A DNA stretch of 64,000 bases from Gracilaria domingensis. Taxonomy: Eukaryota > Rhodophyta > Florideophyceae > Gracilariales > Gracilariaceae. A program made the translations under genes and the position numbers. The stretch lies in NCBI GenBank assembly GCA_022539475.1, contig VCMS01000051.1, positions 124,001 through 188,000 on the forward strand, written 5' to 3'. Of this stretch, positions 1 through 10,725 are shown piece by piece. Numbering within the stretch: the first letter of the stretch is position 1; the number at the start of each line of letters is the position of its first letter. The notes beneath the pieces were generated by a model. It did not search any database. It saw only the letters and a program-made list of their open reading frames with translations, and was not told where the DNA came from.

Positions 1-1392
1 GAAAGCTGTTTGATGGGGCATTTTTGGATCTTTGATTCTGGGCTGCAATGCGCCGATGGGTTTTGGAGAAGTGGCGAGACTTGCCAATGATGAGCCTTGG
101 CACGGATTCACAAGCTGTATTCATGAAAATGGATGTTTCTTGTGCGAGAAAAGAGAGATGCTTGTCAAAGCTTCTTTGAGCTTTGAGATTTGAGCCTTGA
201 GGAAAAAGGGTTTTCAGCACAACTTGGAAGTGCAGGTTTTGTCCTTTATGATAGATGACTAAAGAGTGGAGCTTGGTCTCATAATGTGCGAGTACGCGAA
301 ATGTGCATCACATAGTTAAGCCGACAAAGATCTACAAAAGAGTCGAAGCAAGTATCTTGGCCTCTTCAGACAGAAGCTTCTCCACACTTCATTGAATAAG
401 AGCTCTTCTTGCCAAAGAAGGAAATGTATGGATACATGGATACATTGTCTTTTGAGCCAAGTAAATTGAGAATTCTCCCTCCTTCAGTGAGACCTGTCAT
501 AATCTAGGTTTCGATTCAATGCTTGTCACATCTTTGAAGAATACTCGCACACTGAAAATAATGGATTCCGTTTCTCCCCATTTGTCTGAAGATATTTTTG
601 TCCCATTGTTGGTTCTTGTCGTTCCACTACGCTTATAGCATTTTTCTAAAGCAGTATTTCTATGCTAGTCTACTTATAAAGTAATTCGCTCCTGCTCCAG
701 CTCCTTACGTATTCCTGTGAAGCAGCAGAATTAGAATAAGAGCATTATTGTCACGATGAACTGCTTTTGTAATTTGCTGCGCCTTAAACATGAAATTATG
801 AATCGACAAGCTATCGGGGACAATGGGAGATATGGCGGGAGATTGTACGGGGTTCTGGTTTGTCTCTGTTAGAGAGGTATTTATTGTGCGACGGGTTGAG
901 TCGTGACTGCTGTTGATGGTCAGAGTTTTCAGAAGGTCGATATTACCATCGTGATCTCATTCTGCAGTGAACGCTTCTCGTGAGGTCGTTCGGCGCGTGT
1001 GCGCTGTTCTAACTGCCACCCCTCGTATGAGTGCTGTTCTACGACTCTGACGACCCCGCCAGGGCCGTCAGCGCCCGCCTACCGCGGGAGTTGGAGCCGC
1101 TACTCTACGCAATAAACACCGTCTCTTGCTCGCGTCTCTACTGAAATACAGCGCTCATAGGCACGGCTCAAGAAGTAACAATCTTCCTCCACGACATTCG
1201 AATTGAAATTTAGTGCGTGCATCTCTTATCAAAGGGCGGATGATTCCATTAGGCATAATGCGAAGTGCTTTAAAGTTGAGAATGTTGCAGACTCTCTCGT
1301 AACGCTTTCCTCGTTCTGAGTTGAAATGTCAACCGTACTACTGCAAGCTTAGAAGGCGAACACATAGAGACAACCTTAACAAAATGGATTAT
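1..1392. other. No gene recognised
   Basis: AT-rich sequence with no open frame of useful length on either strand and no recognisable repeat or RNA gene. It may be an intergenic region or the degraded edge of a mobile element; nothing in it decides between these. Confidence 0.6.
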
Positions 1393-1821
1393 TTACCCCG
1401 GTGTCTCTTGTCCATGCCCATGTTGCCGAGCTCGCCTGTGTGTCGGAGACCTTCTTTCCAACTCTTCGAAATACTCTATCAACTCCCTCACACCTAAACT
1501 CCTCCAGTCCTTCATCCCACCATGTATATCAATCTCATCCCCATTGCTGTCAATACATTCGTCCCTGTTCAGTGGACCGTTCATCAGGTTCACTTGCCAT
1601 ATAGGGTCTTTATGCAGCCGCTTCGTCTTTTTCCGTTGCACTTGCACACTGCTTGTCTTTTCCGCTGTGCTGTTGGACTGGCTGTCATCGGACCATCGTT
1701 GCTTAAGTTTCTTCCATGCGCCTGACAGCTTGAAGATCTTTCTCGGCCTCGTATGTTGTCGAAGACTTGATGCCGTTGCTGAGAAATTGGTGAAACGAAG
1801 GCAGCTGAAAATGATACCCAT
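1393..1821 (-). CDS. Small hypothetical protein, 142 aa
   Basis: Family not recognised. From the ATG at 1821 the frame gives 142 residues: a short hydrophobic start, a strongly basic middle (residues about 25-75, many Lys/Arg), then a more ordered stretch with KDPIWQVNLMNGPLN and an acidic helix-like end (VRELIEYFEELERR). The frame stays open 45 codons upstream, starting at a GTG, and that extension contains a very hydrophobic segment (FLVLLIVFVFV) that would act as a signal anchor if translation began earlier or the extension were spliced on. The composition is protein-like, but nothing independent confirms expression. It lies about 2.1 kb from the next gene, which is on the opposite strand. 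Confidence 0.4.
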   Translation of the reverse strand: MGIIFSCLRFTNFSATASSLRQHTRPRKIFKLSGAWKKLKQRWSDDSQSNSTAEKTSSVQVQRKKTKRLHKDPIWQVNLMNGPLNRDECIDSNGDEIDIHGGMKDWRSLGVRELIEYFEELERRSPTHRRARQHGHGQETPG

Positions 1822-3352
1822 AACGATTTTGTTTCGTATTTTCGTAAACACGGATTTCAAAGTGAAAGATATGGGTCTCGGGGAGAAATTACTGACAAAG
1901 ACGAAAACGATGAGAAGAACCAAGAACCGCAAGGAAAAAGCAGGGCACAAGCTCACAGGGAGTGATGGTTACGTTGTTACAACGTTGTACTCAGCAAGGA
2001 GGATGGGATAGAAGAGCTGAGTGGGAAGGACTGTTGGACCTCTTGGAGCTTCCGTCCAGCTTTTATAGTCTCTCAGGCGATCCAAAAATGGGTACAGGTC
2101 ACTGCTAGTAGTGCCGAATTCATTTGAACACAGTTCTAATGAATTTGGTATTGTGCAGCCGAACGCAGGAAATCTATCTGCCAAGTCCATTCATTTACAT
2201 TCAGATCATGTTTTGATTCATAATGAGAGAACTAGTAGGTATTCAACCCAAAAGCAGAGCTGGACTCCGTGACCTAGAACGACAATTCAAACATTGGCTT
2301 CAAAGACATTTGCATGCAACATTTATAAGTTAAGGTATTAGCTTTTCTGAGGCTCTTTAAAGTATCAGAAAGGAGAATCTTGAACATGCAGCTTTGAATG
2401 TTTAAATTTGGAAGAAAATCGAAGCAGTAATGACACCGTCAACTTGACTTCGGTGGGCTCACCTTCTCCTTTAGCTTAAAACAGCCGTGTGATTAAAGTT
2501 GGTAGCTTGGGTGTTTTGGGCATTTTGCAGTGTTTCTGTTGGTAAGAAACTTGCCCATCATGTTAACAGAGTCGATAATTTTGTCAATTCGACAAGAGTG
2601 TTTCGAAGAATCGTCACCCTTCCGGCAGAATTCACATGGTTGACATCCAAGACAATTGCATTGCTGGAGGGCAGTTACGAACCAATCAAAGATTCTCATA
2701 GATGATCATGTGTCCTCAACAGGACTCTTCTACACGTACGTTTGGGAGAACAGATACAGCCAATCAGCATCGCACTCAACAAGCAAACGTGATTCGGTTT
2801 CGTCGGCACTGTCACCTTCCGCGTGCACGCAGTTGAACTGCACCCGTAGTACGGGTGCATCGTACGGGTCCCGTACCCGTACGATAGATCGCACCCAAGC
2901 TGTGCCTTCTTGGGATCCGCTATCCACTCGTCTTCCTCAGCCCTCGCTTGTATGCCGCCTCGTGTAAAGCTCTGCAACGGGAGCGATAGACAAGCGCTTA
3001 CCTGATGGCAACCTCTTTGACTACCCTTGCACCCTTGGTAAGCCATCGTCGATTTGACATTCGATTTTTCAAAACGAGAGATGGCTTCCAGGACAAGCAG
3101 TAGATGCTCTATGTTTTTGTGAAAACGGAACCATTCTTCACGATGATAAACAATCGCACGCTTATAATGTCGCATGTGGGGACTGGGACTGGAGAGTACT
3201 CTCTTGCTGCGCGTCGGAGGCGTAGCGATGAGATCTCTGTGAGCAGCCGCTTGTATTGGCTGTCGCGGCCACGATGCGGACGCAGGTAGTACAAAGTTGA
3301 GCCCTCTGTTTGTTCCGGATGCACCGTGAGCTTGCAGGCCGTGTAAGGCGAG

Positions 3353-3381
3353 GTGAACACTGTTCAGTGAACAGTGTTCAC
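3353..3381. repeat. 29-bp palindrome
   Basis: The sequence starting GTGAACACTGTTCA is followed by its own inverted complement, symmetrical except for the centre base. It could form a cruciform, be the footprint of a foldback element, or bind a dimeric regulator; no evidence separates these. Confidence 0.7.
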
Positions 3382-3735
3382 GAGCTCACAGTCAGCCCAC
3401 AGTACAGTAATGGGGGGCTAGCGAGTACCCTTGTATTGGCCGCTAGTACAAGGGTAGCGGCCCGCTACACGTAATTTGTATCAAAACTGTGCACTGTGCC
3501 TTGGGCACATGCAACTGTCCCCTTCGTCAAACTCTTTTATGAAACATGCAGCATATCCTTCAGGATACGTAATTCTCCGATACGAAGCGCATTAAATGTT
3601 CTTCATATCGAAGAATTACGCAAATTTCGCGCTTGACATCATTCCAATAATGTTGGATATTATCGTAACTTGCTAATAATGGGCACGTGTAGGAATGGCC
3701 TGCACGCGCAAAACATACGAAGATTTTCTATGTGT

Positions 3736-3795
3736 TACGACACACTCTCCCACGGAGCTCTAGATATCTAGAACTCCATGGGAGAGCTTGTCGTA
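3736..3795. repeat. 60-bp imperfect palindrome
   Basis: The outer arms TACGACA / TGTCGTA and inner arms CTCTCCCA / TGGGAGAG surround a TCTAGATATCTAGA core. It lies 165 bp before the ATG of the secreted-protein gene, so it falls in the likely promoter or 5' leader. The partial sequence TTCTCCCACTGAGCTC near 3822 resembles one arm again. Confidence 0.7.
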
Positions 3796-3959
3796 GAAAC
3801 ACGAAAACCTCATTAGGAGATTCTCCCACTGAGCTCAGAAAAACGCGAAGTTTATCGACAACCCTATACCACTGCAGAACAATCATTCATTTGAGGTCCA
3901 CACTTAAGGAGTACGATTTCACCTCTTTCAATCTATACGTCTGTAACTCAACCACCAGA

Positions 3960-4760
3960 ATGGCCACTCGACTTTGGCGCATGACAATCCCCTCAGCTCT
4001 TCTGGTGTTCACAATGCTTGTGGCAGGACAAACGTTTCTCCCTAATGCGTTGACCGCAATGACTTTTTCTGAAAAGGGTTGTAGGATGGACTTGAACAGA
4101 ATTGTAATATCCCAGAATAGACATGTCTGGGTTTGCAGATGCATTGATGATGAAGGAAATGAAAACGTTGTCGGTCGCGTTGAGCAAGACCTGGGACCGT
4201 TTCAAAACACTATAGGTCATGAGCAAGCCATTTTGCGCTGTCAGCGTCGCAATCAGCAACGCCTCTTGGACGCTTGCCAGATGGGAACAGAACAGTATCA
4301 GATAACTGCCTCAGCAATTATTGAAACATGCGTCGCAACTAGGTTAAATCTAGAAGAGAAGGCAATGGATCAACCCTTCTCATTTGACACAGACAGATGC
4401 GGGGCAAGATTTGTGCGATTCATAAGCCCTAGAACAGGCGGGGTATGGATATGCGAATGTGTTCAGGAGATCCAGACAGAACGTGCTTACTTTGTTGTTA
4501 GCGGTCGTTCTGCCTTTCTCACGGACTTCTCTCCATTAGGAGCTGAGGAGGAAGTAGCTGTTTTGGGGACATGCACAACAAACGCAGCACCGCGAATTGA
4601 TCGAGTTTGTCGAATCACGCCGGGAGATTTTCAGTTGCTATCTCTACAGATGCTCGAGGTGTGTTGTAAACGCGCCAGAGTGGATGTGGAGCAGAAATTC
4701 CAATGCAGAACGGCAGTTCCAGATGATGTTTCTTCCCTCAAAGCGCCTTTCTTGATATAG
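3960..4760 (+). CDS. Cysteine-rich secreted protein with two internal repeats, 266 aa
   Basis: Start chosen at the ATG at 3960 because it begins a classic signal peptide (basic MATRLWR, then a hydrophobic core SALLVFTMLVAG, cleavage likely around residue 23); the frame is open further upstream but without signal-like sequence. The mature part is two tandem modules of about 95-100 residues. Each starts with a Cys and a VWVCRC or VWICEC motif, then has spaced cysteines (AILRC, LLDAC, IIETC in the first; VLGTC, RVC, MLEVCC in the second). The matched Cys spacing implies disulfide-bonded domains in the secretory pathway or cell wall. No named family was recognised. It ends with a normal TAG, and the 255 bp to the end of the next, convergent gene contain no other ORF of note. 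Confidence 0.7.
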   Translation: MATRLWRMTIPSALLVFTMLVAGQTFLPNALTAMTFSEKGCRMDLNRIVISQNRHVWVCRCIDDEGNENVVGRVEQDLGPFQNTIGHEQAILRCQRRNQQRLLDACQMGTEQYQITASAIIETCVATRLNLEEKAMDQPFSFDTDRCGARFVRFISPRTGGVWICECVQEIQTERAYFVVSGRSAFLTDFSPLGAEEEVAVLGTCTTNAAPRIDRVCRITPGDFQLLSLQMLEVCCKRARVDVEQKFQCRTAVPDDVSSLKAPFLI

Positions 4761-5015
4761 ATGTCTGAAGCGACTTTGCGTAGCAATCGGGGATCTTCCG
4801 CTATGCAAACCAAGCGTTCACACGACACGGTGTGGGATGCGTCGTATAATTCATGAACGGGGTAATAATTCAGTATACACCGCTCGTGGTCGTCCCTTCC
4901 CAATATCGGAACGACCCCCCTCCCCCCTCCCTTTGCCCCCTCAACAGTTGGCCTTTCGTTTTTCAAAAGGTCGCCTCCTTGTCAAGAAACAGTGCGAAAC
5001 AAGAGTGACACCAAC

Positions 5016-6587
5016 CTATTCATTAAAAAGAGTCCGAATATCTTCATGGGAGATGTTGAGCTTTCTCACGTCAGAGGCGCCAAATCCCCCAGGCGCAAAG
5101 TGGAACAAGTCTGCACGCAACAACTGTTGGGACGGAGGCAACAACACAGTACATATTCTACCCACGGATTGACTCACCTTCGAAAAATGCGATACGCGTT
5201 CTAAAGTGGCTCTTAACACACGAGCTCGTTCATGACAAAAAAGTAATTCACCCTCAGAGCCAGATTGTCTAAAGTCCCACTTTGCTGTACAGGGTTTGCG
5301 CGCTTGTATCAAGCTCAGACGTTCTTGATCTGCTTCAGTAAATTTCGGGAGTTCAGCAAGAAGACTGTGACACTTCGCAAGAATTGCATCCCATGCTTTC
5401 AACTCATTCTCTAAATCGACAGTGACGGTTTTCTTAGACGCGGGTTTGCGCTCCATATTACGCTCAAATATATCAAGCTGGGAAGCGGAAGCAGTGGCGA
5501 TTCTTAGAGCGGCCATAAGGTCGTCGTCGAGCTTGTCCATATGAAATCCAAACACGTTATCTTTGTTTGCGAGTCCTACACGCCGGAGAGTGGCAAGCTT
5601 TCGATCCCACAAAGAGGAGTCGTGGCGGTGCGCTATTTGCAATATCCACTCTCGAAAGTCAGTTATAGTGACTGTATTTGACGGATTGTCCCCTTCAACG
5701 TATCCGTAGAAGAACATGAAATCATCATTCGATTTAGACCCATATGACACATAAACTTGTTCTCCCGGTGAAAAAGAAGCACCTGTCACTACTCGAAAAC
5801 AATCATTTGCGTTATCATATAGTATTCTGGTAGGAACATGAACGGATCCATTTGCCATATCTAACATTGGAAACATAGCGAAATCGACTGGTTTTCTCGA
5901 AGATGAGGATACTGCAGGTATGCCAAACGCTCGACTCACGACATTTGAAGAAGCCCAGCAAAATTGTTGTAACGATACAAGAGGACGTAATCGTTCAGGC
6001 AGAGACTTCTGAAACGACTGAAACTTTGATTTGATCCTACGGAGATATAAGTCAGCCGAATCCATCATGCGATAAGGAGAAAGTTGTGAAGCAAGAGAAG
6101 CACGTCCAAAACAACGATACGCCCATAACACAGACGTAGGTTCACTCGGTAGAGTCTTTACGTACGTAGAAAAGTAGGAATCGGTCCCAGCAAGACATTG
6201 ATCCAAAAGCAGAACAGCTAGTCGGATATGCCATGAGGCCCCTTTCCAAAACGACGGATCTAGATTCTCAAGCACGTGCATTGGAGGTGGTTGACGATCG
6301 GTTGCGTTTACCTGCAATGCCGTAGAGCGTGGGATACAAAAGAGTTCATCCCCGGCACGAATATGTTGCGTTGCGTATAGCCCGCGTAGTCCGTCTTCTT
6401 CACGGACCGTTAGCAAAGGAGATGAAATTCCGACATGTTCACACCAGGTTATCAGGTCGCGAATGCTTCGATCTGGAAGATGAGGCGCTGATGAACACTT
6501 CCATCGGGGTTTGGACGCTAACTGTCTGCGAGTGGCGCGTGGGAGAAGTGGATGGGTTGCAACAAAGCCGCACTGGAGACCGTCCAT
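5016..6587 (-). CDS. SET-domain protein lysine methyltransferase, Rubisco-LSMT/SETD3 type, 523 aa
   Basis: Predicted to transfer methyl groups from S-adenosylmethionine to lysine (or histidine) of a non-histone protein. The split SET domain shows: an early strand with GLRGLYATQHIRAGDELFCIP (about residues 70-90), an inserted helical iSET region, the FPMLDMANGS segment (equivalent of the DxxNHS motif, here with Ala in place of Asn-His), FSPGEQVYVSYGSKSNDDFMFFYGYV (about 285-310; catalytic Tyr and NxxL/YGF equivalents), then a helical substrate-binding C-terminal half. The length is typical of the family. The Ser/Arg/Ala-rich first 45 residues look like a plastid transit peptide, suggesting a stromal substrate. 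The start is the ATG at 6587; the open frame reaches 6638 without another ATG. The exact substrate cannot be told from sequence. Confidence 0.85.
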   Translation of the reverse strand: MDGLQCGFVATHPLLPRATRRQLASKPRWKCSSAPHLPDRSIRDLITWCEHVGISSPLLTVREEDGLRGLYATQHIRAGDELFCIPRSTALQVNATDRQPPPMHVLENLDPSFWKGASWHIRLAVLLLDQCLAGTDSYFSTYVKTLPSEPTSVLWAYRCFGRASLASQLSPYRMMDSADLYLRRIKSKFQSFQKSLPERLRPLVSLQQFCWASSNVVSRAFGIPAVSSSSRKPVDFAMFPMLDMANGSVHVPTRILYDNANDCFRVVTGASFSPGEQVYVSYGSKSNDDFMFFYGYVEGDNPSNTVTITDFREWILQIAHRHDSSLWDRKLATLRRVGLANKDNVFGFHMDKLDDDLMAALRIATASASQLDIFERNMERKPASKKTVTVDLENELKAWDAILAKCHSLLAELPKFTEADQERLSLIQARKPCTAKWDFRQSGSEGELLFCHERARVLRATLERVSHFSKVSQSVGRICTVLLPPSQQLLRADLFHFAPGGFGASDVRKLNISHEDIRTLFNE

Positions 6588-8065
6588 GGCGTGTCGTATT
6601 GGCGGGCAAAGGCGCAGCACCTGCTGATGATCTCTTTCTCAATTCTTTCGCCGGTTGGGATTTTTAAAGGCTTTTTGATTGCGAACCGTCAAATACAACG
6701 CGCAAATATCTGCGACGAAATCTGGACAAGGGCAAGTCACGTGTCTCTCGGTGCAAGTGCTCTGGACCATTGAACCTAAACGAAGTCTACCTTCGCATTA
6801 GGTCTATTGAATGAGCGGCCGTGCGCAATGGGGACAACGTCAGCACAAGATACGACAAGAGAATCTCTTGGAGGTGGAATTCGTTTTTGTCCTATGGTTC
6901 GCTGAATTGGAAATCTCTTATCATATTTTCCTGATGAAGGTCCCACCTCAAGCGAATTTCTCACTTTTTGCAACCTGAAAGTGTTTCGGACGTAACGTGT
7001 AGATAAAAGATCTTCGCAAACGATAGCACCCGAGAAATAACCTCTCGCTCGAACCCCTTCCCATCGAAAAATCATGGTCTTCTGGACTCAGTCATTCGAG
7101 GATTGTACTTCGTAAAGAAGAATGTATGCATCGTTCCAGTCCCCATGCTGATGGCATTGTGACCAAAAATGCCAAAGCACGCATTCAAATAATTGCACAG
7201 GGAAGGAAACCAGACAAATTAGGGAGGGCTGTGAGAATCGTGATTTCGTTGGGTCTATTGAGGAGTAGTACGTCTCTGGCCATAGCCGTTACCGTATTCA
7301 CACAAACTATAGCATGAGGACAACTCCACATTTTTTTTGAGGACATCATACCGTATGTGGTACTAACAGGTTCAAGAGTATTTATCTGGTTCAAGATGCT
7401 CAGTCAGAATGACTTGGAGGGCAAGCGTTGCATGAGCACATTGAATGATACACGTAGGTGACCACTAGGCTACAAAAGTGTCCAGCCAAAAAACTGATGT
7501 ACCTAGACGGCGGTACCTTTGGTACTTCTAGGGAGCTCCCACGATGCTCGTGATCTTCAGTGAGCAGGTGCGTGTCTTTAGGTGGCATTTCTAGTGAAGA
7601 TTTCTTGTCAAGTTAATGCCGGACGACAAAGCAGAGCAGCAAAAGCAACTCTTCTTATTTCTCTCTCTCTCTCTTCGCACATCTTTTCTTGAGACCTCGT
7701 GCGAAACGAGGCAGTTTACCAGCGATCATGAGATGATCCTATCTATTTTCATGCAGATCTGGATGCCCTGGCAAGATGTACAACATGGGCGTGGGAGAGT
7801 CCGCTTTAGATAGTGACATCTTCTATTGATTATGATGCTCTTTCTAGTAGCATTTGCTGCATCTTTTCAGACGAGGATGTAGGGGAAACTACGAAAGGCT
7901 GTCTCGACAAACAATCAGCTCGCACTTCACAAGACGAGATGTTTTGCGTTTATACGATCGTGAGAAGACAATATACAGGATGTTAGTTTTTTGGGGAGTC
8001 ACAAAATGTTGGTGTGTTTCATATCTAGAAAGAACGAGGTGGGGTGAATGAGGAAGGCAACCCTG
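6588..8065. other. Intergenic region between SET and CNNM genes
   Basis: Contains one weak small ORF (6776-7075, annotated) and a CT microsatellite near 7660. No RNA gene or repeat was recognised. The 5' flank of the SET gene and the 3' flank of the CNNM gene must both lie here. Confidence 0.5.
6776..7075 (-). CDS. Possible small ORF, 99 aa
   Basis: Begins with an ATG at 7075 and runs to a stop at 6776. The product is basic and has no recognisable domain, signal peptide or membrane segment. It is co-oriented with the SET gene and ends 189 bp upstream of its ATG, so it could also be an upstream exon or leader sequence. Listed because the frame is clean, not because a function is visible. Confidence 0.25.
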   Translation of the reverse strand: MIFRWEGVRARGYFSGAIVCEDLLSTRYVRNTFRLQKVRNSLEVGPSSGKYDKRFPIQRTIGQKRIPPPRDSLVVSCADVVPIAHGRSFNRPNAKVDFV

Positions 8066-10612
8066 CTATCTTTCATCGTCACTTCTAAGATGTGAAGAAT
8101 GTTGTGGAGAGGAATCTCCTTTAATCCCAGCAGATGTAGATTCAATTCTGGCGTTAAGCTCAAACTTGTCAGTTTCGGACACATCCTGCAAAATATCTGG
8201 GGAACTCCGCGCCTTGCGGGACCCTGGATTTGATTGCAGGAAATGGGATACGCTGGGCCCCATTTCGCTCCATTCAATAGATTGACCATCTGGACGAGAG
8301 CGTGCTTTCCTAACAACCGTCGTCTCCGCAGTGCCGGATAGAGATGGTCTTTGTTCACCGCTCTTCGGCGCCCCAACTGCGACAGCCGTGGCTGCAGCAG
8401 CCAGAGCAAGCGAAGAAGAGGGAGGATCATTGGATGCACTAGCAAGGCGACGCGTCGATTGCGATAGGGTGGATCTTAGGGGTGGAAGGGCGCGGTCGTT
8501 GAGGCTTCCTTTCTTAGAAGACGTCCAGGTTGTTCCGGTGACCGTATACTGCTTCATAACGCGGTACAACTTGCGTGATATTCGTAGTAATCTTGCTGGG
8601 CGTTCGATGACCCTTGCAGTGAAGTCTGGGGCATAGATGTCGTCAGTTAAAGCACGAATTCCAAGAAATGTCCATGGACCAGCTTCGGACTTAAAGCCGT
8701 CATTTCCTGCGCTGATTTCAAGCCTTCCATTAATAATGAGAAATGCATTCTTTGTGGGAACCCCTCTGGTGTAGATTGTGGCATCAGGGACAACATGCGA
8801 CCGTCCCGTGACAACCACCTGACTAGAGGCATCCAGGGAAGCAATATCAGGAGCAGCTCCTCCAGGGATCGCGTCACCACTCTTTCCCACGACTAGGTCA
8901 CCAGAAAGGGCAGCAGCGGTTGTTGCCAAACCTGTGTTTCCAAGTATTGTTGAGCGGCTCATACTTTGGTCCTCTGAAGTATACTTGACTATTGGAATCT
9001 CGGCGAGCACCTGTCTCAATACATTGGTGTCGATGATGTTACCAGCAAACTCATCTGTATTGTTCGACAAGTACGACGCAACAACGAGAACTTCCTTCTC
9101 GGAAAGCAGTTCTTCATCATGTTTGGAGTCAAACATTTTCAAAACCTCAGGATGGATTGAACGTACACGCTTGACTCGCTGTTTGGATTTGTTGTCTGTA
9201 TACACATCGGTTTCATCCACGATATCCTTTCCTATGATTTCCTCAATAAGATCTTCCAGTGTAACGATTCCAATGGTGTCTGGGTCGTGTTGAGACCCTT
9301 CTTCTTTTCTCTGCACAATAGCCATATGACCACCCCCTTGGCGGAAAATATTGAGCATTTTGTTAAGAGTAGTGTCGAAAAAGACAAGCAGGACAGTTCT
9401 TCCGAAGAAGAGCAGAACAGTCTTAATTGGAACGGAATCCTCGGGATCTAATAAAATGAGATCTTTGGCAAAAAGCACACCAATGATGTTGTGCCTGCTC
9501 CTATCATAGACCGGGATGCGCGAGTGACCAGACTGAAACACAAGAAGCATAACCTCAAAGTTGAGAGAAAGGGACGCCTCGAGCATGAAAACGTCATTCA
9601 AGGGCGTCATAACCTCACACACGGTCTTCTGACTGAAGTCAAAAGCGCCGCCCAGCATGGTGATCTCGTCTTTTGTCAGCGGAGGATTGGAGGTCTCGGA
9701 TTCTCGTTCGCGATCTTTCTTGTCATGCTTCCGGCGCGTGAATTTCGAACGTGCGCTTCGCAGCAAACGGGAAGGAAGCGCCTTCTTGCTCCGAGATGTA
9801 TCTGAGGTGTTCTGCTGAATGGAAGAGGAGTTAGTGTCGGGGGCATTTGATGATTGACTGGAAACGTTGGGTTGCGGTGCAGGAGCAGCAAAAGCGCGCG
9901 TAGAGGTTTGGAGCGTTTGGTCTTTTGCGGATGGTTCTCTGGATTCGGGTTGGTACGGATGGATAGAGATTTGTTGCAGCTCGACAACGGCAACTTGGTC
10001 ATGACTGTTAGCGCGAGTGGCATCGACGTGTGAGTCGATAGGTTGCGCAGACGGTTCGCGCGACTGCGGCTTGCTGCTGGAAGAGGTGGCCTCATGGTGC
10101 ACAGTGCCGTGAATGGAAAGCAAGCTCTTCAACTGAGACTTGTTGTAGCGCGTGGCAGGCTCTCCGCCAAGGAAGAAGTCGAGCGCCTTGGCCGTCGTGA
10201 ACGAAAGCGGGGCGCTTATAAACATGATGGCACGAATGAACGGAACCGCATACGCACCGACAACAAGGCCGAAGCGGTGGCATACAGCCTGTGGTATGAT
10301 CTCGCCAATATACAGAATGGTAAAAGTAGAGGCAATAAAACCGGCAATGCCTCCAAACAGATCGGCGGTGACAATAGCCAGCGCGGAATTGACGGCTGTA
10401 TTGCCGATGAGCAAGGTGCACAGCAGCCAGTTGCCGTGCTTTCGCACGGGCAGAATGCGGCGAGCATACCACTTTTCCTTATCGGTACCAGACTCCGTGA
10501 GCACACGAAGGTCGATAATATCGAGCGACATGAGACCGAGCGTGAGGCCGGAAAAGGTGCCGGAAAGCACGACGCAAACAACGGTGACGACGACCTGCCA
10601 CCACAGCACCAT
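8066..10612 (-). CDS. CNNM/CorC-type divalent metal transporter (DUF21 + CBS pair + cNMP-like domain), 848 aa
   Basis: Members of this family move Mg2+ and related divalent cations across the plasma membrane or organelle membranes. Residues 1-165 are a DUF21 membrane domain (LSGTFSGLTLGLMSLD signature, then LLIGNTAVNSALAIVTADL and LYIGEIIPQAVCHRFGL). A Ser/Gln-rich linker follows to about 310. The CBS pair (about 315-475) includes VCEVMTPLNDVFML, HSRIPVYDRSRHNIIGVLFAKD and IGIVTLEDLIEEIIGKDIVDETD, all typical of CNNMs. At about 600-720 a cyclic-nucleotide-binding-homology fold is suggested by NAFLIINGRLEI...GPWTFLGIRAL. The tail is disordered and Ser-rich. The ATG at 10612 opens directly on the first membrane helix; no earlier in-frame ATG is needed. 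Some CNNMs have an extracellular N-terminal domain; it is absent here. Confidence 0.93.
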   Translation of the reverse strand: MVLWWQVVVTVVCVVLSGTFSGLTLGLMSLDIIDLRVLTESGTDKEKWYARRILPVRKHGNWLLCTLLIGNTAVNSALAIVTADLFGGIAGFIASTFTILYIGEIIPQAVCHRFGLVVGAYAVPFIRAIMFISAPLSFTTAKALDFFLGGEPATRYNKSQLKSLLSIHGTVHHEATSSSSKPQSREPSAQPIDSHVDATRANSHDQVAVVELQQISIHPYQPESREPSAKDQTLQTSTRAFAAPAPQPNVSSQSSNAPDTNSSSIQQNTSDTSRSKKALPSRLLRSARSKFTRRKHDKKDRERESETSNPPLTKDEITMLGGAFDFSQKTVCEVMTPLNDVFMLEASLSLNFEVMLLVFQSGHSRIPVYDRSRHNIIGVLFAKDLILLDPEDSVPIKTVLLFFGRTVLLVFFDTTLNKMLNIFRQGGGHMAIVQRKEEGSQHDPDTIGIVTLEDLIEEIIGKDIVDETDVYTDNKSKQRVKRVRSIHPEVLKMFDSKHDEELLSEKEVLVVASYLSNNTDEFAGNIIDTNVLRQVLAEIPIVKYTSEDQSMSRSTILGNTGLATTAAALSGDLVVGKSGDAIPGGAAPDIASLDASSQVVVTGRSHVVPDATIYTRGVPTKNAFLIINGRLEISAGNDGFKSEAGPWTFLGIRALTDDIYAPDFTARVIERPARLLRISRKLYRVMKQYTVTGTTWTSSKKGSLNDRALPPLRSTLSQSTRRLASASNDPPSSSLALAAAATAVAVGAPKSGEQRPSLSGTAETTVVRKARSRPDGQSIEWSEMGPSVSHFLQSNPGSRKARSSPDILQDVSETDKFELNARIESTSAGIKGDSSPQHSSHLRSDDER

Positions 10613-10675
10613 GATGCGGCGGGGACGAGCGCGCGCTCAAGCGAGGCAAGCGCCACGGCACCGAGCGGTGTGGGG

Positions 10676-10725
10676 CGGGGGGGAAGGGGGGGGGAGGGGG
10701 GGGGGAGGGGGGGATAGGGGGGTGG
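10676..10725 (+). repeat. G-rich tract with G-quadruplex potential
   Basis: Several runs of 5-12 G separated by single A, AA or ATA. It lies 65-115 bp upstream of the CNNM ATG, so on the template for that gene it is a C-rich promoter tract. It may form a quadruplex or i-motif; it may equally be simple slippage. Confidence 0.7.

Larger units (their letters stand above)
1822..3959. other. Intergenic region with several short palindromes
   Basis: No convincing coding frame. Three perfect or near-perfect inverted repeats cluster in its last 600 bases, just upstream of the secreted-protein gene; the two clearest are annotated separately. The third is a 9-base stem near 3430-3458 (ACCCTTGTA ... 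TACAAGGGT). Confidence 0.6.

Noticed and set aside
2656..3175. Overlapping plus and minus frames of 103-159 codons
   Set aside because: Both strands are open over the same stretch with unremarkable composition and no domain; neither can be preferred.
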